Below the pieces are notes generated by a model, which did no database searches, was not told the origin of the DNA, and saw only the letters and a list, made by a program, of their open reading frames with translations. Below, one piece after another: positions 31,649 through 44,434 of a DNA stretch of 64,000 nt. Numbering within the stretch: position 1 is the first letter of the stretch; every line of letters starts with the position of its first letter. A program made the position numbers and the translations under genes. The stretch spans positions 39,994,001-40,058,000 of the forward strand of contig NC_092594.1 of NCBI RefSeq assembly GCF_047663525.1. Reading direction: 5' to 3'. This DNA is from Anas platyrhynchos (taxonomy: Eukaryota; Chordata; Aves; Anseriformes; Anatidae).

Positions 31649-33200
31649 AGTGCTTTGGTTTTCCTTCAGTCAGTTGCAGGGTTCTCTAGGCAGACTGGAG
31701 CCTATGGATTTCTGGATTTTAAGTGCTTGGAATTCACTCAGTAGCGGGATGTTTAGTAGGGGCTGCTGGCTCACTGTTTTTTTGGGATGGTGGGATACTC
31801 TTCTGTTTTTGAGCTATATTTTAATCTCTAGATGTATAAACCCACTTGTGTAACTCTCCAGAGGACTAAAACCAGCTTGATTGAATGCTACATATGGCTT
31901 GGCAGCGTAGATGCAGCATTACCAAGAGACTGAGCAGAGTTGTATCAGAGTCACCTCTTTCATCTGCAAAGGGTAAGTTTGATTACCCCTGCCGAGGCTT
32001 GTGTGTGTGCATGTCTTTTTGGCATTTGTGGAGCTCGGTTGTTTTTCTTTGTGTGTGTGCATGTTCTTTTTTTTTTTTTTTTGAGGGTCAAACAGTGTGT
32101 TTGCTGAGTGTGGTTAGAATGAGGAGGTGGGGAGCTGCTCAGGACTGGAAGGTTTGGTTTCTAGGAGTATGCGGCATCCTTCCTGTGCGACGTGACTAAT
32201 TGTTGGGCTGGAACGTTCCAGCTTTCGTGTGTCTTAAGCAATGTAGCTTGTGTAGTGTGTGTTGTGTGGCCTGGGCAGAGTTTGCTGTGGTGCAGTGGGC
32301 GAAGAATCTGAGTTAGAGCTGGTGAGCAGCTGAAGTACCAGAGCTGGGAAGAGAGAGGTCTTGGAGCAGGTACGCTGTGGCTGTGAGGTGCCTCAGAGTG
32401 TGCTTTTCTGTCTTTTGTTTTGTTTTGTTTTGTTGTTTTTTTGCAGGTGCTTTGTGCGGTCGTGGACAGGAAAGGGAAATCCTCGTGTCGCGGAGCAGTG
32501 AGGGAGGGTGAGTGTTGTCAGCCTGGTCATCCCTTACCTGAAGCGAAGGGAAGACACTCAGGTGTTTCCCTCAGAGGGTCCGAGGTGAGTCTGTCTGGGA
32601 TAGAGGAGCAGCGTGGCAGGTGGGCGCTTGCAAGCACAGTGGTTCTTTTGTCCTTTTGTGTTCCCCGGTGGTGTGGATGATGCTGGCCGCTCCTTTCAAG
32701 CTTGGACCTAATTTGCAGGTCCAGAGGCAAGTGGAGTGCTGTTTTGAAAGGATAAAAGTAAAGCTGGGGTCGCTTATGTTGTTGAGGGATGGGTGCTACT
32801 GCTGGCAGCTGAATGTTTATCTTCTGCCTGTGTTTTTCTTTTGTTCAGGCTGAAATGCAGTGTGCAGTGCAGGATGTGTCAACCAGCTGCCTCTGCAGTG
32901 ACTCTGGTGCGTGATGAGCAGAGGTAGCTGTTAATTTTGGGGGTGTGGTTGTCACTGAAGTTATTTTCCTACATCCAATAGCGTAAAATTCCAGTTTGCC
33001 TTTTAGAGGCGCTATAAGTGGGTAAAGAGAAGAGATGGAAGCATGTGCCACGTGGGGCAGGCAAGCGGCTGAGGTACAGGAGGGGATGAGAGTATGTGAT
33101 TTTTTCCTGGGGGTGGAATGGAATTGATTGTTTTGGTGTATAGTCTGTTTTGCTCCTAGATCTTTCATTCATTGTAAATAAAAGTTTGAGCCAGTTCCAG
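31619..33200 (+). ncRNA. Candidate spliced non-coding RNA gene I, unit 3
   Basis: Copy displaced by 22440 bases; poly(A) signal at 33177. Confidence 0.5.
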
Positions 33201-34983
33201 TTAGGAATGTTCTAGTTACGACCCAGCAAGTATTGTCCTTTTAATGTTAAAAAAAAGTGCGGCAAAAGCATGGGTGCAGATCTGTTTCAGGTCTTGTGCA
33301 TCATATTCGGTTGGAGATCGCGTCTGTTTCCATCCTCACTCTTGCAGAAGTCATCTGGGCCGCATCAGGAGCTCTTGCTTGGGAATTGATTTCCTAAGTG
33401 TCTTCTTAGGGGGTTTTCAGTCCCCATCCTTCTGGTCTCTTGTCTTGAAGGCAGGCTTTTTAGGCCTCCGTCATCCCAGTTCTGGCAGTTGCTTCCAGTT
33501 GCATGTTGTGACATTTGAGTCTCTCCTGGGGTCTGGTGCAGAGCACCTGTTCTGACGTGCTGTTGCTGTAGGGCTTTCTTTTTGGGGGTCACTTTTTCTT
33601 GTGCCTTGTGTTGTGTGTTTTGTTTGTAGTGTTTGTGGCGTGCCTGTGTGTGTGTACGTGTTTGGTCTGGAGCTGTCCTGCCTGGCAGTTAGTGATGACA
33701 GGTAACGTGGCAGTGCATGGGTGTACTAATACATTGTCTGGACTGTTTTGGTAAAGATATCCAGTCTGCCTCTGGGCACGTACTGAAGGGCAGCTGGCAC
33801 AGTCATCTCTGTGGTGTTTGGCAGACTGGAGGGGGGAGAGTTGAGCTGCTTGCGAGCAACTGCTCGCATAGCACTTGAACGGTGTGCTTGAGGAGGTCTG
33901 TCGAATCTTGAAAGCTTACAGATATGGGGTTTTGAATTTTTTATTTTTATTTCTTTCCTGTCCCCAGTAGAGCGTAAACCTTTGGAGGAACCTGTCACAG
34001 GAAAGAGCTCCTTCTGGAACTGTTCAGCACTCGGGAGGCAACTGGGTGACTGGCTTGATCTACTTCTGAGGTGCTGAGGCAAGGAGGCTGCTGTTTTGAA
34101 ACGATAGTATTGTAAATGGGGTCCCTTTTGTGTTGTTGAGGGATGGGTGCTAATGCTGGCAGCTGAATGATTGATTCTCTTGTGCCTGTTTTCATTTGTT
34201 AAAGCTGAAACACAGTGTACGACACGGGACTTGACGACCAGAGCTGCTTTTGGCAAGGTGAGTGATGAACAGATATAGAAGGTAATTTAGGGGTGCAGTT
34301 GTCACTGCAGTTACTGAACTACACAAAGTACAGTAAAAATCCTGTTTATATTTCAGGGGTGTTGTAGCTGGCCTAAGAGAGCAGATGGAAGCATCTGCCT
34401 CGAGGGGAGGGGAGGGCAGGGCACGGAGGTAAGGCAGCAGATGAGAGTAACTGTCCCAGCTGTGCTGTGGCTTTGGATGCTGCTTCAGCCTATGCTTTTC
34501 TTTTTGTTTCACATTTGTCTCACACAGGCTGAGTGGGGCCAAGCTGCACTCTGAAGAGCAGCACGAGAAGGGCGGGCTGGTTGTGAGCTGGATCGGAGCA
34601 GAACTGCCAAGTAGCACGAGGTGAGTGCGAAGGGTATCCATCTTGCTTTACAGGTGCCATGGCAGGCTCTCTAGAGAAGTGGTTGAGGATTGGAGAAGAG
34701 GTTGCAGATGATCAAGGAGCGACACGTGCAGGGATGGCTTGAAAAGGGTATGGCTGCTTTCTCTTCTGTTTATCAGGTGTCCCAGGCAATGTGGGCTGTG
34801 GTGTTAGTCTTTAGAATCGGAACAAAGCAGGTGCTGAAATGCTGCGTCTGTTTGTTTTTTTGTGTTGGGGTTGCACCTTGGTGAGTGTAGGGATGGGTTT
34901 TAAGTGGGTGCAGCGGAGGGCCTGGCCCCAGTGTCCTGTAGTGTGTTTTGACCCATCAGCATAGCCTTTTGGTTCTCAGGTAG

Positions 34984-36151
34984 TGTCGCGTTAAAGGGGT
35001 GTAGCTGATTAACCGTTACGGGCCCGGTTGGATTCAGAGTACTGAACCAGTCGGACATTCACCAAAACTGGGGGTCCGTTCGGACATTCACCAAAAACGT
35101 AATAACCGCCTGGGGGTCCGCTCAGACATTCACCAAAAACGTATTAACCACCTGGGGGTCCGTTCAGACATTCACCAACAATGCATTAACCTTCTGGGGG
35201 TCTGGTTAGATTCAGAACACTGAACTATCACGGATAACCACCCTCACCCTAGTTGCATTAATGAGAGCTATCACAATGCAATCAAGTATGGTTTATTACA
35301 GCAACAGGTAATCAGGTTCTTTTGGATTGCCGGTGATAGTGACTATCTGCAAAAGCAAGCTAGTATGCATGAAATACACAGGTGTTATAGGTGTTACAGG
35401 TGTTACAGGTGCGCAGCCTAGAAATAAACGCGTTAAAAGGATCAAAGACTCTATAGAGATTTATAAGCAAATATTCAGATCTCACCCAAAGGCGTCCCAA
35501 TGGGGGGGCAAGAGAGGCTCAGCCCGTCGACTGATCCCAGGAGTCAGGAGGTCCTAAGGATGTTGTATGTCCTCGGGATGGTATCTCCCCTGACGATGGG
35601 CCAATTTATATTATTTTCTATCTTTTAGGTGGAGCTTGAGTGGCTCTAGTCAAGCATATCTTAGTTATGATTGGTGTAAAGTTTTCCCGTCTCCGTTTAA
35701 AGTAATAGGCTCCGAGAAATTCAGAGCGCATGCTCAGTGAGGGGTGGTCGCACCTTGGAGGCGGGTAGCTTTTGGGATGGAGGTGTGTTTTGGTATTATA
35801 ATGATATTATAATGAGCAAAAAGTACACTAGGGTACAGCATTTGTCAAAACATGACAGGTCTTTGGCTTAGGGTGGCAAAAAGTGCAGCTTTGTGCACAA
35901 GAACAATCGAGGCCCCACCTGATTACAGAGCCTAGCCGTGGTGTCTCCACTCCACTCTACGCTCCGTGGTGTTCCTTAGAGCTAGCACACCAAGTTTCCC
36001 CAGCGCGATAGCATCTAAGGTTGGGAGCCTAGGGAATGCTCAGATAATGCAGTTATGCCCTACCCTGAAAGCCTCTTCAATGCTGTACCTTTTCCTTAAA
36101 AGTATGAATGTTAGTTTTATTTTCCTAGTTACTTCAGGCATTTACACCACA
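34984..36151 (-). mobile_element. Solo LTR, 1.2 kb, unit 4 (short form)
   Basis: 1168 bp; matches the unit 3 allele at the diagnostic differences. Confidence 0.82.
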
Positions 36152-36232
36152 GGTAGCTTACTGAAGTAAGTGATTTTGCCTGCAAGTGGAATGGATTTTT
36201 TTTTTTTTTTTTTTGGTGTGCAATCAGTTCTG

Positions 36233-36499
36233 TGTTGCCTTCAGGGGGCAGTGGCGACCTGGTTCAGGAACGGCACGGCGACCAACCCCAGGCCGCTCGG
36301 TCCATCGGCTCACAGACACCAATGTGGTGGATGGCAAATGGCATTTATTGTCGAGTCACATGGGCTTATATACCCGAGGCCCATAGCGTCACTTCCGCTT
36401 GCTTACATCACAGACCACACACTGCTGTCCGTCAAGGGAGGGGCTCCACCTTTCCGTACATTGCGACATCTTCCGGCCACCAGACCCTAACTACCCACA
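36233..36499 (-). mobile_element. Solo LTR, alpharetrovirus-like, unit 4
   Basis: 267 bp; no difference from unit 1 noticed. Confidence 0.88.
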
Positions 36500-37700
36500 G
36501 TTCTGCTCCTAGATTTTTCTTTTTATGTAAATAAAAGATCGAGCTAATTCCAGATGGAAAAAAAAATCAGTTACTTTCTTGGTCAGTTTGTCCTTTTAAT
36601 ATTCAAAGCTGCAGCAAAAGCATGGGGATTTTTGTTTCTAGAAACACCCTAGCTCTCCTGTCTGCACTCTGCATGCTGTTGAGCTAAGCCATATAAATGA
36701 ATAAAGAAACCACAGCTACTGCTCCTTTCTGATTTTTTTTTTTTTTTTTTTTTTTTGTGCTTTCCCCCTTGCACTTTCCCAGGTGATTGGCTTCAGGTTC
36801 CAGGTGGGACCTAGTGGTAACTGAGTTGCAGGTATTCCATGACAGAGCTCATTCTGCCTGGGCTGCTTTTTGGGGTAAGCGCTTTGTTTTTCCTTCAGTC
36901 AGTTGCAGGGTTCTTTAGGTGGGTCAGAGTCTATGGACTGATGCGTTTTCCAGTAGAAACCGGTACGCATATCTTTTTGAGTTGGTAACTGGTAGGATCT
37001 GTCACTGTAAAGCAATCTAGTAGTAGGTGCCTGTATTGCACGCAGCTCTTCCTCAGGTGAGTAGTTGTTATGGCAGTTTTACGGATGGTATGGTGATGTT
37101 ACTTTGTGTGTTTGCTTTGTGGTTCTGGGTCCCTTCTGATTTTTGCCGAATTACGGGGCTTTCTGTGAGTCTTTGCCTGTATGTCAAATATTATCAAAGT
37201 TACAACCTTGCTGTTAAAGTGATGGAGCAGGGTTTAGTTGAAATGTATCATGGAAGCTCCCTGTGTGAGCATGTGTCTGAAAATGGCAGCAGTGGGCACG
37301 TAAGGGGTAGTCTGTTTCAAGTTTAGGGACAGTTTGTTATATTTCTGGAGCTTTTGCCTGTGTGTTTTCTGTCTGTCGAGTCTTTAGACCATAAAGCCTT
37401 CTAGGCTTTATGTCCTTGAATTTACGTATTAGAAGTACGTTTATGAGGGGTTGCCAGGTACGTTGTTTTTGGGAAACCGTGGGGTATGGTTCCTTGAGTG
37501 CATAAGTGCAGTAGTGCCAAGAGAGTGAGCAGGGCCACCTTCTTCATCTCTGCAGAATAAGTCTGTTCGGGCACACTTCTCAGGTAAATGTAGTGAGCAG
37601 ATGAGGTAAAGGAGCTGGGAACAGAGAGGTATTGCACCGTAGCATGTTGCATCAGTAGTAGTCAGCGTTGCGGAGGAGGTGGGTGTCAGGGCTGGCGTGC

Positions 37701-38122
37701 TAGTGAATGCTGGTTCTCTGTTTTTGCAAGTGATGATGAACCTGTTTGACGTAATTCCATTTGAAAAAGTTCCAGTTACTGGCCTGGTCGTGTCGTCCTT
37801 TCAATGTTAAAAGCTGCAGCAAAAGCATGGGGATTGTTGCTTCTAGAAACACCACAGGTCACCTGTCTGCTCTCTGCATGTTTTTCAAGTAAAGCAGATC
37901 TTAAAAAAAACAAAAACAAAAAAAAAAAAACAAAACAAACAAACAAAGAAAGAAAATAATAAAAAACTGCTGCTGCTGCTCCTGCTTTCTTTCTACTTCC
38001 TTGTGCTTTGCCCCTCCCCTTTTCCAGGTGATTGGGTTTGGGTGCTGGGCGGGGCTGAATGCTATATGAGCCCCAGGCATGCTATCAGAGAGCTCCTTCT
38101 GCCTGGGCTGCTCCTTGGGGTA
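37701..38122 (+). promoter_or_regulatory. Promoter/exon-1 cassette B, unit 4
   Basis: CCAAT at 38031, donor GT at 38120. It is kept although the neighbouring CTCF region is deleted in this unit. Confidence 0.7.
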
Positions 38123-39512
38123 AGTGCTTTGTTTTTCCTTTAGTCAGTTGCAGGGTTCTCTAGGCAGGCTGGAGTTTATAGATTTCTAGAATTTTTAAGT
38201 GCTTGGAATTCACTTAGGAGAGGGATGTTTAATAGAGGTTTCTGGCTCACTGTTTTTTGGGATGGTGGGATACTCTTCTGTTTTTGAGCTGTATTTTAAT
38301 CTCTAAATGTATAAACCAGCAGTAGGTAAACATTAGGAGGAACCGGTCAAAGGTAACAGCGCTTTCTGGAACCGTCAAGTTCTTGTTCGGCAACGTAGTG
38401 ACTGGTTTGATCTACTTCACAGATGGAGAGGCAAGTGGACTGCTCTCTTTGAAATAATAAAATTGAAAACATAAAGTTTGTCAAAGATGGCAGTGCATGT
38501 TTGCAGTCTGTTTATTGCTTTTGCCAGTGGTAGATAACATTTATAAGGAATCGGTGAAAGGAAAGAGCGCCTTCTGGAACTGTGAAGCTCTGTGTTGGCA
38601 ACTCGGTGACTGGCTGGACCTACTGTCCATCTCCAGAGGGAAGCGGACTGCTATTTTGAAATTAAAAAATACTAATAAAAATAAAAAAAATATGGTGCTG
38701 CTCTATGACGCCCGGAGGACTGCCACTCTGCATGGCAGTTAAAAAGAATGTGGTTTGGAGATGGAGAGCCACAGAGATGAAGCAGCTGGGAAGAGAGACA
38801 CAAGTATTGCAGTAGGTAGGCTGTGGTTATGAGGTGCCTCAGGATGTGCTTTTTTTCTTGTTTCCGCCCTTCCCTCGTGCAGCCTTGGAGAGATGAAGTC
38901 CCCATGGTGTGGAGTGGTGCAAAAAGGTAAGAGGGTTGTCGGCCCGGTCAGTTTCCTTCACCAATGCTAAGGCAAGTCTTTGAAGAGAAACAGCCTGGTT
39001 GCTTGTGCTGCCCCCTGTTGAACTAAGCCAGACCAAAAACAGGGCTGCTGTTCCTCCTGCTCTCTTTGCCTCTTCTCATCTTGCAGAGGAATGGTCCAGC
39101 AATTCGGGTTAATAGGGGACAAGAGAACAAAGGGGTTTCAGAATAACTGCTAACTGTTATGACTATTGCATGGGGCACTATGCAAGTCTCTGACATCCAG
39201 CCAAGATGGACAAAGGAGAAGGACAAGGGAAAAGCCTGGGAGGAAGACTATGAGCCTTCAGTACGAGAGACCCGCAGAGGGACCACCAGAGACTGATAAC
39301 ACATGCGCCAGTGGGCGGGTTGGGATTCCAGGAACTAGTTATAATAACCCTGCCTTTTCTAGAAGTAGTAATGAATATGTATTAGCCCAGGAGCATAAAA
39401 ACCAGCCGCCTGCTGTGACTTGTGTGCGTCTCGGTGGAGCAGAGACTCCCGGCGCACCCAGTGCTGTTTGCTTACCTCTATTCATTTAATAAATTGTAAA
39501 CTTTGATTGTAA
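38093..39512 (+). ncRNA. Candidate transcription unit from cassette B, unit 4
   Basis: Copy displaced by 33642 bases; complete despite the shortened unit. Confidence 0.42.
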
Positions 39513-39544
39513 TCCTATTTGGGACTTAGTCATTTATTACAACA
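39155..39544 (+). mobile_element. LTR-like element, ~390 bp, unit 4
   Basis: Same length as unit 1; ends intact. Confidence 0.62.
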
Positions 39545-39904
39545 GACAACCTTGTAAAATGCAGACAACCAGAATCCTTACAACAATTAAGTGGAAATCA
39601 CGGTGTAAGAAACATTACCACCTCAAAGAGTAAAAGCCTCAAAAGAAATGTGACTTGTAACAGGCCAGCAGCTGTGTGTTTTCGGTGAAGCACCAGGTAG
39701 AGTATAAACCTGGATTGCACAGTTAATGGGGAAACGGGAGGGTCCTGGTCCTTGGGAGGGAAAAAAAAAAGTATATAAACTGTGTATGGAATCGGTAGGT
39801 GCCCTCCTGCTTGCGGGACACCCGCCATTGTAATCTCAAATACAAATGCTACTGTACTGAGATCCTCTCCTGAGCCTATGTTATTTCCCAAAGATTGATT
39901 CGCG

Positions 39905-40322
39905 GTTTTAAGGCTTCAGGGATAGGGCCCTAGGGTTGGGTTTCAGGGTAAGCGTTCTCAGGGTTTATGTTTAGGATTTTAAGGTTTTTAGTTTTAGGGT
40001 TGGAGTTTTAACGGTTAGGATTTTAGGGATTTGAGGGTTAGGGTTTTAAGGGTTTCAGGGTTAGCGTGTCAGGGTTTTGGAGTTTTTTGGGTTGTAGTGT
40101 TGATAGTTTTTTTAGGGTTAGGTTCTTAGGGTTTTATTTTTGGTCAGTTATTTACGGTTAGGGTTTTAAGATCTTCTTATTATTTTTTTTTTTCAGGTTA
40201 GGTTCTCCTGGGTTAGGGTTTTGAGCATCTTAATATTTTGGGTTGGGTTTGGGATTTGAGCGTCTTAATTTTGTGGGCTTGGGCGCTGTGAGCGTCTTAA
40301 GTGTTTGGGTTAGGGCTTTTAG
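39905..40322 (+). repeat. Degenerate telomere-like tract T1, unit 4
   Basis: The only telomere-like tract of this short unit; it leads into the hybrid 62-bp block. Confidence 0.85.
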
Positions 40323-40427
40323 GCATAGGTCTTCAGGGGTTTAGTTTGGGTCAGGTCTGTAGGGGTTTCGAGGATTTTTAGGGTTAGGGCTTGCGGCTTT
40401 TTTGTGTAAGGGCGGTAAGGGCTAGGG

Positions 40428-40652
40428 TTCCAGGGAGTGCTGTTAAATGGAGTTCTCGACAACTCGGCCTCTGATTGGCCGTGCCGGCTGTGCAGGGAAT
40501 GCTGGTAGGTGTAGTTTTCCGTCACAAGGCTTCCGGTAGGCCGCGTTGATTGCCCAGAGCATGCCGGGAAATGTAGTTCTGGGACTCCGGACTTCCGGGA
40601 GGCCATGTTGAGCGCCCAGAGCATACCGGGAAATGCAGTTCTCGGGGACTAG
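40428..40652 (-). promoter_or_regulatory. 62-bp minisatellite, S1/S2 hybrid, unit 4
   Basis: Four copies as in S1, but with S2-type words AAATGGAG and CTCCGGACTTCC, then S1-type GGGGACTAGGG, then S2-type GGCTGGGGCTAGGG. This patchwork marks the recombination or conversion zone that produced the short unit. Confidence 0.8.
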
Positions 40653-40717
40653 GGCTGGGGCTAGGGTTAGAGTTTAGGGTGAGGGTTGGGGTTAGGGTTA
40701 GGGGTTAGGGTTAGGGC

Positions 40718-41099
40718 TAGTGAATGCTGGTTCTCTGTGTTTGCAGATGACGGTGAGCGTGTTTAAACTAATTCCAGTTGAAGAAGTTTCAGTTACTTGC
40801 TTGGTGACGTTATCCGTTCAACATTAAAAGCTGCAGCAAAAGCAAAAGGGGAGTTTTGCTTCTAGAAACACCACAGGTCTCTTGTCTGCTCTCGGAATGT
40901 TTTTGAGATAAACCAGATCTTAAAAAAAAAGGAAAAAAAAAAACCACAGCTGCTTCTTTTGCTCTCTTCCTACTTCCTTGTGCTTTGCCCCTCCCCTTTC
41001 CCAGGTGATTGGGTTTGGGTGCTGGGCGGGGCTGAATGCTATATGAGCCCCAGGCATGCTAGCAGAGAGCTCCTTCTGCTTGGGCTGCTCTTTGGGGTA
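40718..41099 (+). promoter_or_regulatory. Promoter/exon-1 cassette E, unit 4
   Basis: CCAAT at 41008, donor GT at 41097. The word before CCAAT is CCCAGGTGATTGG, as in cassettes B and D, where the other E copies have CCCGGGTGATTGG. The cassette now sits directly beside the hybrid S1/S2 block. Confidence 0.72.
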
Positions 41100-42651
41100 A
41101 GTGCTTTGGTTTTCCTTCAGTCAGTTGCAGGGTTCTCTAGGCAGACTGGAGCCTATGGATTTCTGGATTTTAAGTGCTTGGAATTCACTCAGTAGCGGGA
41201 TGTTTAGTAGGGGCTGCTGGCTCACTGTTTTTTTGGGATGGTGGGATACTCTTCTGTTTTTGAGCTATATTTTAATCTCTAGATGTATAAACCCACTTGT
41301 GTAACTCTCCAGAGGACTAAAACCAGCTTGATTGAATGCTACATATGGCTTGGCAGCGTAGATGCAGCATTACCAAGAGACTGAGCAGAGTTGTATCAGA
41401 GTCACCTCTTTCATCTGCAAAGGGTAAGTTTGATTACCCCTGCCGAGGCTTGTGTGTGTGCATGTCTTTTTGGCATTTGTGGAGCTCGGTTGTTTTTCTT
41501 TGTGTGTGTGCATGTTCTTTTTTTTTTTTTTTTGAGGGTCAAACAGTGTGTTTGCTGAGTGTGGTTAGAATGAGGAGGTGGGGAGCTGCTCAGGACTGGA
41601 AGGTTTGGTTTCTAGGAGTATGCGGCATCCTTCCTGTGCGACGTGACTAATTGTTGGGCTGGAACGTTCCAGCTTTCGTGTGTCTTAAGCAATGTAGCTT
41701 GTGTAGTGTGTGTTGTGTGGCCTGGGCAGAGTTTGCTGTGGTGCAGTGGGCGAAGAATCTGAGTTAGAGCTGGTGAGCAGCTGAAGTACCAGAGCTGGGA
41801 AGAGAGAGGTCTTGGAGCAGGTACGCTGTGGCTGTGAGGTGCCTCAGAGTGTGCTTTTCTGTCTTTTGTTTTGTTTTGTTTTGTTGTTTTTTTGCAGGTG
41901 CTTTGTGCGGTCGTGGACAGGAAAGGGAAATCCTCGTGTCGCGGAGCAGTGAGGGAGGGTGAGTGTTGTCAGCCTGGTCATCCCTTACCTGAAGCGAAGG
42001 GAAGACACTCAGGTGTTTCCCTCAGAGGGTCCGAGGTGAGTCTGTCTGGGATAGAGGAGCAGCGTGGCAGGTGGGCGCTTGCAAGCACAGTGGTTCTTTT
42101 GTCCTTTTGTGTTCCCCGGTGGTGTGGATGATGCTGGCCGCTCCTTTCAAGCTTGGACCTAATTTGCAGGTCCAGAGGCAAGTGGAGTGCTGTTTTGAAA
42201 GGATAAAAGTAAAGCTGGGGTCGCTTATGTTGTTGAGGGATGGGTGCTACTGCTGGCAGCTGAATGTTTATCTTCTGCCTGTGTTTTTCTTTTGTTCAGG
42301 CTGAAATGCAGTGTGCAGTGCAGGATGTGTCAACCAGCTGCCTCTGCAGTGACTCTGGTGCGTGATGAGCAGAGGTAGCTGTTAATTTTGGGGGTGTGGT
42401 TGTCACTGAAGTTATTTTCCTACATCCAATAGCGTAAAATTCCAGTTTGCCTTTTAGAGGCGCTATAAGTGGGTAAAGAGAAGAGATGGAAGCATGTGCC
42501 ACGTGGGGCAGGCAAGCGGCTGAGGTACAGGAGGGGATGAGAGTATGTGATTTTTTCCTGGGGGTGGAATGGAATTGATTGTTTTGGTGTATAGTCTGTT
42601 TTGCTCCTAGATCTTTCATTCATTGTAAATAAAAGTTTGAGCCAGTTCCAG
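41070..42651 (+). ncRNA. Candidate spliced non-coding RNA gene I, unit 4
   Basis: Copy displaced by 31891 bases; poly(A) signal at 42628. It is complete even though the CTCF region upstream is missing. Confidence 0.5.
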
Positions 42652-44434
42652 TTAGGAATGTTCTAGTTACGACCCAGCAAGTATTGTCCTTTTAATGTTA
42701 AAAAAAAGTGCGGCAAAAGCATGGGTGCAGATCTGTTTCAGGTCTTGTGCATCATATTCGGTTGGAGATCACGTCTGTTTCCATCCTCACTCTTGCAGAA
42801 GTCATCTGGGCCGCATCAGGAGCTCTTGCTTGGGAATTGATTTCCTAAGTGTCTTCTTAGGGGGTTTTCAGTCCCCATCCTTCTGGTCTCTTGTCTTGAA
42901 GGCAGGCTTTTTAGGCCTCCGTCATCCCAGTTCTGGCAGTTGCTTCCAGTTGCATGTTGTGACATTTGAGTCTCTCCTGGGGTCTGGTGCAGAGCACCTG
43001 TTCTGACGTGCTGTTGCTGTAGGGCTTTCTTTTTGGGGGTCACTTTTTCTTGTGCCTTGTGTTGTGTGTTTTGTTTGTAGTGTTTGTGGCGTGCCTGTGT
43101 GTGTGTACGTGTTTGGTCTGGAGCTGTCCTGCCTGGCAGTTAGTGATGACAGGTAACGTGGCAGTGCATGGGTGTACTAATACATTGTCTGGACTGTTTT
43201 GGTAAAGATATCCAGTCTGCCTCTGGGCACGTACTGAAGGGCAGCTGGCACAGTCATCTCTGTGGTGTTTGGCAGACTGGAGGGGGGAGAGTTGAGCTGC
43301 TTGCGAGCAACTGCTCGCATAGCACTTGAACGGTGTGCTTGAGGAGGTCTGTCGAATCTTGAAAGCTTACAGATATGGGGTTTTGAATTTTTTATTTTTA
43401 TTTCTTTCCTGTCCCCAGTAGAGCGTAAACCTTTGGAGGAACCTGTCACAGGAAAGAGCTCCTTCTGGAACTGTTCAGCACTCGGGAGGCAACTGGGTGA
43501 CTGGCTTGATCTACTTCTGAGGTGCTGAGGCAAGGAGGCTGCTGTTTTGAAACGATAGTATTGTAAATGGGGTCCCTTTTGTGTTGTTGAGGGATGGGTG
43601 CTAATGCTGGCAGCTGAATGATTGATTCTCTTGTGCCTGTTTTCATTTGTTAAAGCTGAAACACAGTGTACGACACGGGACTTGACGACCAGAGCTGCTT
43701 TTGGCAAGGTGAGTGATGAACAGATATAGAAGGTAATTTAGGGGTGCAGTTGTCACTGCAGTTACTGAACTACACAAAGTACAGTAAAAATCCTGTTTAT
43801 ATTTCAGGGGTGTTGTAGCTGGCCTAAGAGAGCAGATGGAAGCATCTGCCTCGAGGGGAGGGGAGGGCAGGGCACGGAGGTAAGGCAGCAGATGAGAGTA
43901 ACTGTCCCAGCTGTGCTGTGGCTTTGGATGCTGCTTCAGCCTATGCTTTTCTTTTTGTTTCACATTTGTCTCACACAGGCTGAGTGGGGCCAAGCTGCAC
44001 TCTGAAGAGCAGCACGAGAAGGGCGGGCTGGTTGTGAGCTGGATCGGAGCAGAACTGCCAAGTAGCACGAGGTGAGTGCGAAGGGTATCCATCTTGCTTT
44101 ACAGGTGCCATGGCAGGCTCTCTAGAGAAGTGGTTGAGGATTGGAGAAGAGGTTGCAGATGATCAAGGAGCGACACGTGCAGGGATGGCTTGAAAAGGGT
44201 ATGGCTGCTTTCTCTTCTGTTTATCAGGTGTCCCAGGCAATGTGGGCTGTGGTGTTAGTCTTTAGAATCGGAACAAAGCAGGTGCTGAAATGCTGCGTCT
44301 GTTTGTTTTTTTGTGTTGGGGTTGCACCTTGGTGAGTGTAGGGATGGGTTTTAAGTGGGTGCAGCGGAGGGCCTGGCCCCAGTGTCCTGTAGTGTGTTTT
44401 GACCCATCAGCATAGCCTTTTGGTTCTCAGGTAG

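Larger units (their letters stand above)
22463..33670 (+). repeat. Macrosatellite unit 3 (11208 bp)
   Basis: Full copy except for a 29-bp deletion inside the long LTR at about 24390. It shares with unit 4 this deletion, CTCTATAGAG (others except unit 6 have CTCTATGGAG) and AACCTTCTGG (others AACCGTCTGG), so units 3 and 4 are sisters across this part. Confidence 0.97.
33630..36551 (+). ncRNA. Candidate transcription unit II, copy across units 3/4
   Basis: First block starts at 33630; poly(A) signal at 36530. All splice dinucleotides described for unit 1 are kept. Confidence 0.5.
33671..43121 (+). repeat. Macrosatellite unit 4, short form (9451 bp)
   Basis: This unit lacks 1757 bp relative to unit 3: cassette fragment C, the CTCF/NRF1 doublet, cassette D and one of the two 62-bp minisatellite blocks are gone. 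One hybrid minisatellite (about 40428-40652) joins S1-type left flank to cassette E. The likely cause is recombination between the S1 and S2 blocks. Confidence 0.97.
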
